Shown: positions 1-6,157 of the stretch, one piece after another | How the letters are laid out: each line of letters begins with the position of its first letter | Position numbering within the stretch: the first letter of the stretch is position 1 | Assembly (NCBI GenBank): GCA_017441965.1 | Contig: JAFSBF010000221.1 | Coordinates: 1 to 6,157, forward strand | Length of the DNA stretch: 6,157 bases | Direction: 5' to 3' | DNA from: Clostridia bacterium | GTDB taxonomy: Bacteria > Bacillota > Clostridia > UMGS1883 | Made by a program: the position numbers and the translations under genes | Notes under the pieces: model-generated | Told to the model about the DNA's origin: nothing | The model's input: only the letters and a program-made list of their open reading frames with translations | The model's database searches: none

Positions 1-673
<673 letters not shown>

Positions 674-674
<1 letters not shown>

Positions 675-693
675 GTTTTTAAACCTAAAAACT
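674..693. repeat. AT-rich perfect inverted repeat next to the -35 of the oxidoreductase promoter
   Basis: AGTTTTTA (674-681) and TAAAAACT (686-693) form an 8-bp perfect palindrome around a 4-base centre. It shares one base with the -35 hexamer and sits 27 bases after the GTPase stop codon. It has a single G-C pair and no T-run follows, so it is a poor terminator; a protein-binding site is possible. A chance palindrome in AT-rich DNA is also possible. Confidence 0.3.
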
Positions 694-720
694 GAATATT
701 TTGATGCTGAAATGAATATA

Positions 721-3273
721 TTAGATAGTTTCGCCCGATATTTCCTTTATAAGCTCGCCTATTTCCTTTTCTGCCTGCTTCATTTCAGCTATAAAGGATG
801 CGGCACTTATACGGCGTGCACCGCTGCCCAATATTATCATCTGTTCTAAGGCATCACTCGTTGCAACCTGCACGTGATACTTCTTCCCAAGCTCATGTGC
901 CGCCTTTTCAATATACGCATCGGCGGTCTGCGCCTCCTTTGTATATACAACGGTAATATTATGCACCTTTTCAACCTCGCCACGGTTTCCCTTAACCTTG
1001 TACGCATCAAAAACGAGGATTACCTCCTGCGGTCTTATCGCTTTGTAGGAGCATAGCTTGTCAATAAGCATATTACGTGCATCCTCAAGGCTGTCCTTTG
1101 CAATTTCCTTAAGCTCATCCCACGCAAAAATTATATTATAGCCGTCAACCAGTATATACCCGGGGCCTTGCTTCTGCGGCATAGAGCGCACCTTTTTCTC
1201 CCTTACAACATCCCTGGGAGTTTTCATTGCGTTGTGGTTTTTATGCACGATTTTTCCGTAGGTGCGTTCAAATATTTCTATAAGCTCGTCCTCGTCATAA
1301 ACTATTGCCTTTTGCCTTATGGTGGGGGTTTTTATCTCCTCTTCCTTTTTGGGTGCAAGAACGCTGGGAAGATGCATATAATCCAGCACTTCGTTCCATG
1401 GCACAACAAAGCCTGCCCCCTGCTTACAAAAAACGGAATCGGCACTGTTTTCAAGGTCGGCATCAGCGTTGTATGAAATTTTCTCAATCACTTCATCAGT
1501 ATTGTGGCACACATCATATCCGCAAAGTGCCACAGACATCTTTCCAATACCACGTGTATATCCTGTCAGTATTTTCTGATATCCCTCAACTGTAGCAACA
1601 GGGGCTGTACCCGTTATACGTGCACTGTCTTCAAATATCTCAGGTGCATCAATACGTGCATACATTTTTTCAAGATCTGTCATTGCCCTGCCCACATTCT
1701 CAGCAGGAAGCTCAACTAAAAATGAATAATACGGCTCTAAAAGAACACTCCGGGCACACCGCAGACCATGACGCACTGCACGGTAGGTTGCCTGACGGAA
1801 ATCTCCGCCGTCAGTATGCTTTAGATGTGCCTTTCCTGCCTTCAGCGTTATTTTCATATCTGTAATTGGTGAGCCTGTCAGTACGCCTATATGATTTTTT
1901 TCCTTTATATGCGTTAAAATCAATCTCTGCCAGTTTCGTGAAAGCTCGTCCTCACTGCAGTCAGCTTCCACCACAATACCGCTTCCCCGTTTAAGAGGCT
2001 CTAAAACAAGATGCACCTCTGCATAATGTCTGAGCGGTTCATAATGACCGACACCCTCTGAAAGCTCTGCAATAGTTTCTTTATATACGATGCTGCCCTG
2101 CTCAAACTCAACATTAAGGGAAAAGCGTTCCCTTAAAACACGCTGCATTATTTCAAGCTGCACCTCACCCATAAGGCGTATATGAATTTCACCGAGTACA
2201 CTGTTATAAATAACGTGCAGACGGTTTTCCTCCTCTTCAAGCTTTTTAAGCTTTGCGAGGGCAACACGCATATCAGTGCCGTCCGTAACAGTAACCTTAT
2301 AGGTAAAAACACTTTCAAGCACGGGCGTGGGGGCATTTTCTTCCATTCCAAGTCCCATTCCCGCATACGTTTTAGTAAGACCGCATACGGCACACACATC
2401 ACCAATAGTTGCCTCCGGCACGCTTTTATACTTCGCACCCGAATATATGCGTATTTCGCTGACCTTTTCCTCTGCATCTCCATACTCTATTTTATCACGG
2501 ACACAAAGAGAGCCTCCCGTTATTTTCATATGTGTCAGGCGTACTCCCTTTTCATCCTCCGATATTTTAAACGCCTTTGCCCCGAAAGCAGTGTCGTTTT
2601 CATACGTTACCATAAAAGAGCTGAGTGCATTAAGAAGCTTTTCAACACCATCAAGCTTCAGTGCTGAGCCGAAAAAGCAGGGGAAAACCTTCCTTTCATA
2701 AATTGCACTGCTTATATCTTCTTTTTCTATGTTTTCAGTTTCAAGAAACTGCTCCATCAGATTTTCATCGCACAGGGCAACCTCTTCCGCCATATTATCG
2801 TTCTCAAAATCAACGCATCCTGATGAAAGCTTTTCTTGAAGCTGTGCTATCAGCTCTTCCTTAGTGAAATTTGATATATCCATCTTGTTTACAAAAACAA
2901 ACACGGGTATACCGTGTCTTTTAAGAAGCTTCCACAGTGTCTGCGTATGGCTCTGCACACCGTCAAGACCGCTTATAACCAAAATTGCATAATCCATCAC
3001 CCATAGCGCACGCTCCGTTTCAGCGGAAAAATCTACGTGCCCCGGTGTATCAAGCAGCGTCACCTTCATCCCTTCAAGCTCCATTACCGCCTGCTTGGAA
3101 AAAATGGTGATGCCGCGCTCCTTCTCCATCAAATCCGTATCAAGGAAGGCATCCTTGTGGTCAACCCTGCCAAGAGTGCGGATTTCACCGCATTTATATA
3201 GCATCGCTTCTGAAAGCGTGGTTTTTCCCGAGTCAACATGCGCAAGTATTCCTATTGCTGCTTTTTTCATCAT
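721..3273 (-). CDS. EF-G/Tet(M)-like translational GTPase fused to a C-terminal Rae1/YacP-type NYN ribonuclease domain
   Basis: Predicted to bind ribosomes, hydrolyse GTP and probably cut mRNA. The G domain carries AHVDSGKT (11-18), switch Thr56 in RGITI, DTPGH (75-79), NKMD (129-132) and GSAL (202-205). Domain II spans about 230-312, domain III about 317-400, domain IV about 401-510 (with SPITDMKITL at 468-477 and GGDFRQATYRAVRHG at 489-503) and domain V about 511-600, ending in a conserved-looking tail to about 636. A charged linker (637-704) leads into an NYN domain of about 145 residues: LVDGYN (708-713), Arg733, VFDA (754-757), TADAYIE (783-789) and TSD (805-807). Asp710 and Asp785 align with Asp7 and Asp81 of Bacillus subtilis Rae1. 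Tet(M) itself is about 640 residues. The start at 3273 lies 41 bp inside the upstream efflux gene; the next codon (3270) is also ATG. Tetracycline resistance is not supported by the domain IV tip. Domain calls are firm; the biological role is inferred. Confidence 0.93.
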   Translation of the reverse strand: MMKKAAIGILAHVDSGKTTLSEAMLYKCGEIRTLGRVDHKDAFLDTDLMEKERGITIFSKQAVMELEGMKVTLLDTPGHVDFSAETERALWVMDYAILVISGLDGVQSHTQTLWKLLKRHGIPVFVFVNKMDISNFTKEELIAQLQEKLSSGCVDFENDNMAEEVALCDENLMEQFLETENIEKEDISSAIYERKVFPCFFGSALKLDGVEKLLNALSSFMVTYENDTAFGAKAFKISEDEKGVRLTHMKITGGSLCVRDKIEYGDAEEKVSEIRIYSGAKYKSVPEATIGDVCAVCGLTKTYAGMGLGMEENAPTPVLESVFTYKVTVTDGTDMRVALAKLKKLEEEENRLHVIYNSVLGEIHIRLMGEVQLEIMQRVLRERFSLNVEFEQGSIVYKETIAELSEGVGHYEPLRHYAEVHLVLEPLKRGSGIVVEADCSEDELSRNWQRLILTHIKEKNHIGVLTGSPITDMKITLKAGKAHLKHTDGGDFRQATYRAVRHGLRCARSVLLEPYYSFLVELPAENVGRAMTDLEKMYARIDAPEIFEDSARITGTAPVATVEGYQKILTGYTRGIGKMSVALCGYDVCHNTDEVIEKISYNADADLENSADSVFCKQGAGFVVPWNEVLDYMHLPSVLAPKKEEEIKTPTIRQKAIVYDEDELIEIFERTYGKIVHKNHNAMKTPRDVVREKKVRSMPQKQGPGYILVDGYNIIFAWDELKEIAKDSLEDARNMLIDKLCSYKAIRPQEVILVFDAYKVKGNRGEVEKVHNITVVYTKEAQTADAYIEKAAHELGKKYHVQVATSDALEQMIILGSGARRISAASFIAEMKQAEKEIGELIKEISGETI

Positions 3274-4633
3274 TAATTGCCCTCACCCACTTTTTTTCTC
3301 TGTTTTTCAAAACCGCAAAAAACAGTATCGTCAGAATAATAGTTGTAATCGTCCACGAAACGGGGAAAGAATAGTAAAGAATTTTAAGGTCATTAATCTC
3401 TTTATACGGAGCGCCTATTATAACTGCCGTTAATCTTACACAGCACACTCCGACAATACACGTTATCATCGAGCGCATTGCAACGCCCATTCCCCTTATT
3501 GCACCCGTGGCAACCTCCATTATTCCGCACAGGAAATAGAGTGCACATACAATCTGCATTCGCATAACTCCAATAGCCTTAACCTCAGGAATATCCGTAT
3601 AAAAGCCTACAAAAAATCCTGCGCACCTTGAAACAACCGTGGAGAGTGTACCGCCCACCACCAACGAAATCGCTATTGAAACCAGAAAGCCCTTTCGTAT
3701 ACGTTTAAAATTATGCGCACCGTAATTCTGCCCTACAAAGGTCAGTGTTGAATGGAAAAATGCGTTCATTGCTATATACACCATACCCTCAACACTTACT
3801 GCGGCAGAGTTTCCCGCCATAGCGTCCGAACCGACAGCATTTATTGAGGATTGTATAATAACATTCGAAATTGAAAAAAGTGCACTTTGTATACCTGCAG
3901 GAACGCCGAGCGCAACAATTTCCTTAAGCTCCGCTGCGTAAAGCTTCACTTTTTTAAGCTCCAGACGGTAACAATCATCCGCCTTTACAAGACATCTTAA
4001 AACAAGAAGTGCCGACACAAACTGTGCAATAACTGTTGCTGTTGCAACGCCTGCTACTCCCATTTTAAATATTATTACAAAAACAAGATTAAGAGATACG
4101 TTTATAAGTCCCGATGCCATAAGGAAATATGTAGGTCTTTTCGCATCACCTACTGCGCGCATCGTTGCACTGCCGAAATTATAAAGAAGCATTGCGGGAA
4201 TACCTGCAAAATATATCCGCATATAGAGTGTTGCAAGGCCGATTACATCATCAGGGGAATCCATCCAGACAAGAATTTTCCTTGATAAAAGAATTCCCAG
4301 TATCATCAGTGCCGTACCACCGCATATGCATACGGCAATAGCAGTGTGCACTGCCTTTGCAACACCGCTTTTATTTCCTGCACCAAACTTTCTTGCAACA
4401 ATAACATTTGTTGCCGAGGAAAGTCCTACAAAAATACTGATAAGAAGATTTATCGCAGATGATGTTGAGCCAACTGCCGCAAGGTCATTCTTGCCTGCAA
4501 ACTTGCCGACAACAACCATATCCGCCGCATTATAAAGAGTTTGCAGAACACCTGCCAGCATAATAGGTATTGCAAATTTGATAATGTGTTTAAAAATACT
4601 GCCCTTCGTCATATCAACAGTGTGTTTTTTCAT
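3233..4633 (-). CDS. MATE-family multidrug efflux transporter
   Basis: A polytopic membrane antiporter expected to export drugs or other organic compounds using a Na+ or H+ gradient. It has 466 residues, normal for the family, with about 12 hydrophobic segments in two halves split by a polar loop near 217-237. Visible family motifs are DMTKGSI followed by the first membrane segment (7-13), VARKFGAGN (79-87), MRAVGDAKRP (158-167) and GQNYGAHN (301-308). The ATG at 4631-4633 was chosen over an in-frame GTG at 4660 because that GTG overlaps the -10 element of the promoter and would not be transcribed; AGAGG lies 9 bases before the chosen ATG. It is the first gene of a two-gene unit. Its last 13 codons, a soluble tail, overlap the start of the GTPase gene in another frame. 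Substrate cannot be predicted from sequence. Confidence 0.93.
   Translation of the reverse strand: MKKHTVDMTKGSIFKHIIKFAIPIMLAGVLQTLYNAADMVVVGKFAGKNDLAAVGSTSSAINLLISIFVGLSSATNVIVARKFGAGNKSGVAKAVHTAIAVCICGGTALMILGILLSRKILVWMDSPDDVIGLATLYMRIYFAGIPAMLLYNFGSATMRAVGDAKRPTYFLMASGLINVSLNLVFVIIFKMGVAGVATATVIAQFVSALLVLRCLVKADDCYRLELKKVKLYAAELKEIVALGVPAGIQSALFSISNVIIQSSINAVGSDAMAGNSAAVSVEGMVYIAMNAFFHSTLTFVGQNYGAHNFKRIRKGFLVSIAISLVVGGTLSTVVSRCAGFFVGFYTDIPEVKAIGVMRMQIVCALYFLCGIMEVATGAIRGMGVAMRSMITCIVGVCCVRLTAVIIGAPYKEINDLKILYYSFPVSWTITTIILTILFFAVLKNREKKWVRAINDEKSSNRNTCAC
3280..3284 (-). promoter_or_regulatory. Ribosome binding site of the GTPase-nuclease gene, inside the efflux pump gene
   Basis: On the minus strand GAGGG lies 6 bases before the ATG at 3273 and 9 before the second ATG at 3270. 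It sits within the last codons of the efflux pump frame, so ribosomes finishing the pump pass over it; this favours translational coupling. It is of moderate strength. Confidence 0.6.
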
Positions 4634-4642
4634 AAAAAAACG

Positions 4643-4647
4643 CCTCT
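4643..4647 (-). promoter_or_regulatory. Ribosome binding site that decides the efflux pump start
   Basis: On the minus strand AGAGG lies 9 bases before the ATG at 4633 and within the short predicted leader of about 20 bases. It is the only site of this kind downstream of the predicted transcription start, and so supports the 4633 start over the GTG at 4660. Confidence 0.65.
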
Positions 4648-4658
4648 TTTCGCCTTCC

Positions 4659-4687
4659 ACTATACTCTCCCTTTATAGGAAAGTCAA
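4659..4687 (-). promoter_or_regulatory. Sigma-A type promoter of the efflux pump / GTPase-nuclease unit
   Basis: On the minus strand the -35 is TTGACT (4682-4687) and the -10 is TATAGT (4659-4664), with exactly 17 bases between them. Transcription would begin near 4652, leaving a leader of about 20 bases before the ATG at 4633. The upstream side is very AT-rich with T-runs, which may aid polymerase binding. No operator or attenuator is seen between promoter and gene. Confidence 0.85.
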
Positions 4688-4746
4688 GCAGATTTAAAAT
4701 ATATTTTGATTGTTTTTTTAGTTAAATGAAATATAGTGTTTTTTAT

Positions 4747-4753
4747 TGACGAA
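4747..4753 (+). promoter_or_regulatory. Candidate Spo0A binding site (0A box) upstream of spoIIE
   Basis: TGACGAA is an exact match to the 0A-box core TGNCGAA. It lies 24 bases upstream of the putative spoIIE -35 and about 60 bases upstream of the divergent efflux promoter. In Bacillus subtilis spoIIE is activated by phosphorylated Spo0A, so the position makes sense. A seven-base match with one free position can arise by chance in a gap of this size (roughly one in ten), so the location carries much of the weight. Confidence 0.55.
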
Positions 4754-4777
4754 AACTTTTTTAGAGCCACGCATCTT

Positions 4778-4811
4778 TTGACAAAAATTACCATATATTA
4801 AATGTTAAACT
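4778..4811 (+). promoter_or_regulatory. Candidate Spo0A-dependent spoIIE promoter with a long (22-base) spacer
   Basis: TTGACA (4778-4783) is a perfect -35 hexamer. No acceptable -10 lies 16-18 bases away, but TAAACT (4806-4811), a four-of-six match keeping the key first, second and last bases, lies 22 bases away. Bacillus subtilis spoIIE and spoIIG promoters are known for 21-22 base spacers and need Spo0A. A second 0A-like site, TGACAAA (4779-4785, one mismatch), overlaps the -35, as expected for this promoter class. TTTTGACAAAA at 4776-4786 is also a near-perfect palindrome. The -10 assignment is the weakest part. Confidence 0.5.
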
Positions 4812-4829
4812 ATAAGCAGATGTTTTCTG

Positions 4830-4835
4830 AAAGGA
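4830..4835 (+). promoter_or_regulatory. Ribosome binding site of spoIIE
   Basis: AAAGGA lies 10 bases before the ATG at 4846. It supports this start, which also gives the short basic N-terminus usual for SpoIIE. Confidence 0.7.
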
Positions 4836-4845
4836 TGATTTACAA

Positions 4846-6157
4846 ATGAGTAATCTCAGGCTTAAACCGCTTAAAAAGCGAAAAAAAGAAAAGCGCAGCT
4901 TTGAAAAGGAGAATTTCTCCCTGCCGCTTGCAAAATTTATTACTCCGCAGCTTGCGCTTAAATTCATATGCGCATTTCTGCTTTCCAGAACAGCCTTTAT
5001 CGGTGGGGCAAGACCTCTGGGTTTTTCCCTTTTTGCATCAAGCTTTGCCTCTGGCGGTGCATACGTCTGCGCATTGGGCAGCGTCCTCGGTCTTATATTT
5101 TCAGGGACAAGCCTGCTTAACATCGGAAAGTACATAATTGCAATAATAATGTTCTCTCTTATAGAAGAACGCTTTCTTCCCGAAAAGCTTAAAAATATTA
5201 AAATAAACTCGATTATAAGTGCGCTCTGCGTACTTCTTTCGGGTTTTTTCCTGCTTTTTGCCGATATGACAATCGGCGGCTATCCGCTTCTTTATGACAG
5301 TGCCGTACTCGTTGTAGAATGTGCAACCGTATGGGCGTGTGTAACGGCATTTCGGATTGCGATGCCGCTTGTCTTCAGTCTGCGTCTTCGCAGAAGCCTC
5401 AGTGCAGAGGAAACCGTATGCCTTGCTCTTTTTGCAGGAGGCGTTTTGTGCGGATTCGGTACATGGGGCATAGGCGGAGTTTTCAGCATTGCAGGAACAT
5501 TGTGTGTGTTATGTGTGTTGTCGTTTGCAATTGCCTTTGGTCCTCTTCATGGCTCATGCGCAGGTATAATTATGGGGCTTGTGTGCTGCCTTGCCCGTGG
5601 AAGAATTGATGCGTGTGCCGCCTCATTTGCCCTTTCAGGTCTTTGTGCAGGTTATTTTTCAAAGCGTGGAAAATGGGCATCTTGCCTATCCTTTGTTATG
5701 GCAAATGCCGTTGTTACAATTCTTTCAAACGGTTCTACAGAAGTGCTTATAAACATTTTTGACACTGCCGTTGCCGCCGCCATTCTTTACGCTATGCCGC
5801 AAAAGGTTTTTGATACAATAAGCCATTTTTCATCTGCATCGCATCCCGCCTTTTCCTTAGCTGCAAGCAGGCTTCAGACTGCACATTCCACAATAAACGA
5901 TTGTGAAAAAAGCTTTAAAAGGATTTTTGAGCTTCGCAATAACAACGAGATTAACACCCTTGCTCTTTACAGACGTACGGCACGCAATGTCTGTTCAAGC
6001 TGCGGACTTAGAAAGTATTGCTGGGGACGCGACATAAAGGCTACCAAGCAGGCAATGGACATTCTCAGTACAAGTTTAAAAAACGGTGAGAGTGTCACCC
6101 CCGAAAACGCACCGCCCCATTGCCTGAGAAAGGAGCAGTTTGTTGCAGAGTTCCGCC
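4846..6157 (+). CDS. spoIIE: Stage II sporulation protein E, membrane and central regions (3' end with phosphatase domain outside window)
   Basis: SpoIIE is a membrane-bound PP2C-type serine phosphatase at the asymmetric sporulation septum. It dephosphorylates the anti-anti-sigma factor SpoIIAA to release sigma-F in the forespore, and it interacts with FtsZ. The 437 codons here show a strongly basic cytoplasmic start (KPLKKRKKEKR, 7-17), a long multi-pass hydrophobic region from about 36 to 317 containing the typical RTAFIGGARPLGFSLFA segment (48-64), and then a soluble stretch. The soluble part has a Cys pattern, CSSCGLRKYCW (383-393) with a further Cys at 426, matching the family's central region as remembered. 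The catalytic PP2C domain should begin some 150 residues further on, beyond the window, so activity cannot be judged. It is transcribed divergently from the efflux pump gene, with a likely Spo0A-controlled promoter. Identification rests on overall layout and characteristic segments; no internal stop or frameshift is seen. Confidence 0.92.
   Translation, partial: MSNLRLKPLKKRKKEKRSFEKENFSLPLAKFITPQLALKFICAFLLSRTAFIGGARPLGFSLFASSFASGGAYVCALGSVLGLIFSGTSLLNIGKYIIAIIMFSLIEERFLPEKLKNIKINSIISALCVLLSGFFLLFADMTIGGYPLLYDSAVLVVECATVWACVTAFRIAMPLVFSLRLRRSLSAEETVCLALFAGGVLCGFGTWGIGGVFSIAGTLCVLCVLSFAIAFGPLHGSCAGIIMGLVCCLARGRIDACAASFALSGLCAGYFSKRGKWASCLSFVMANAVVTILSNGSTEVLINIFDTAVAAAILYAMPQKVFDTISHFSSASHPAFSLAASRLQTAHSTINDCEKSFKRIFELRNNNEINTLALYRRTARNVCSSCGLRKYCWGRDIKATKQAMDILSTSLKNGESVTPENAPPHCLRKEQFVAEFR

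Noticed and set aside
2182..2667. 161-codon plus-strand open frame, and similar plus-strand frames within 874-3433
   Set aside because: All lie opposite the well-supported GTPase (or pump) gene, have no recognisable domain, and their compositions look like antisense shadows.
721..3273. Annotation of the large GTPase as a tet(M)/tet(W) tetracycline-resistance gene or as ordinary EF-G
   Set aside because: The tip loop of domain IV lacks the Tet(M) sequence, the C-terminal Tet(M) helix is absent, and a nuclease domain has been added; EF-G is shorter and lacks this C-terminus.
4634..4660. N-terminal extension of the efflux pump from the GTG at 4660
   Set aside because: It overlaps the promoter -10 and lies upstream of the predicted transcription start; MATE proteins normally begin shortly before the DMTKGSI-type motif.
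4700..4790. Phased T-tracts suggesting curved DNA upstream of both divergent promoters
   Set aside because: The T-runs are about 18-25 bases apart rather than a regular 10-11, so helical phasing is not convincing; ordinary AT-rich promoter DNA explains them.
4788..5135. 115-codon minus-strand frame opposite the start of spoIIE, and the plus- and minus-strand frames at 4901-5609
   Set aside because: They are out-of-frame or antisense readings of spoIIE, with no family signature; the minus-strand frame also runs through the spoIIE control region.

Overview
The window looks like a chromosomal segment of an anaerobic, endospore-forming Firmicute, most likely class Clostridia. It carries the start of a pyruvate:ferredoxin oxidoreductase (typical of strict anaerobes), the start of the sporulation phosphatase gene spoIIE, AAGGAGGT-type ribosome binding sites and sigma-A type promoters. 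Genus cannot be fixed from the sequence alone.

Layout: the left three quarters are read on the minus strand and the right quarter on the plus strand. A promoter at 4659-4687 drives a minus-strand unit of a MATE-family efflux pump (3233-4633) followed by an 850-residue translational GTPase (721-3273). The two reading frames overlap by 41 bp. Below them on the same strand is a separate gene with its own promoter (646-674) and a hairpin-bearing leader: the first 183 codons of pyruvate:ferredoxin oxidoreductase (1-550, running off the left edge). On the other side of the divergent intergenic region (4634-4845), the plus strand carries the first 437 codons of spoIIE (4846-6157, running off the right edge). 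Upstream of it are a candidate Spo0A-type promoter with a long spacer and 0A-box-like sites.

The most striking gene is the GTPase. Residues 1 to about 636 form an EF-G/Tet(M)-like ribosomal GTPase with all five G motifs. After a charged linker, residues about 705-850 form a complete YacP/Rae1-type NYN ribonuclease domain that keeps the catalytic aspartates. In Bacillus subtilis Rae1 is a separate protein that enters the ribosomal A site and cuts mRNA there. Here the same nuclease is joined to a GTPase whose family also works in the A site. The inference is a one-polypeptide, GTP-powered factor that clears or cuts mRNA on stalled ribosomes. Its pairing with an efflux pump suggests, but does not prove, a response to translation-targeting compounds. 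The domain IV tip is unlike that of Tet(M), so a plain tetracycline-resistance label is not supported.

No RNA genes, CRISPR arrays, insertion sequences or phage genes were seen. The two intergenic gaps (551-720 and 4634-4845) are both under 300 bases and hold the regulatory sites listed.
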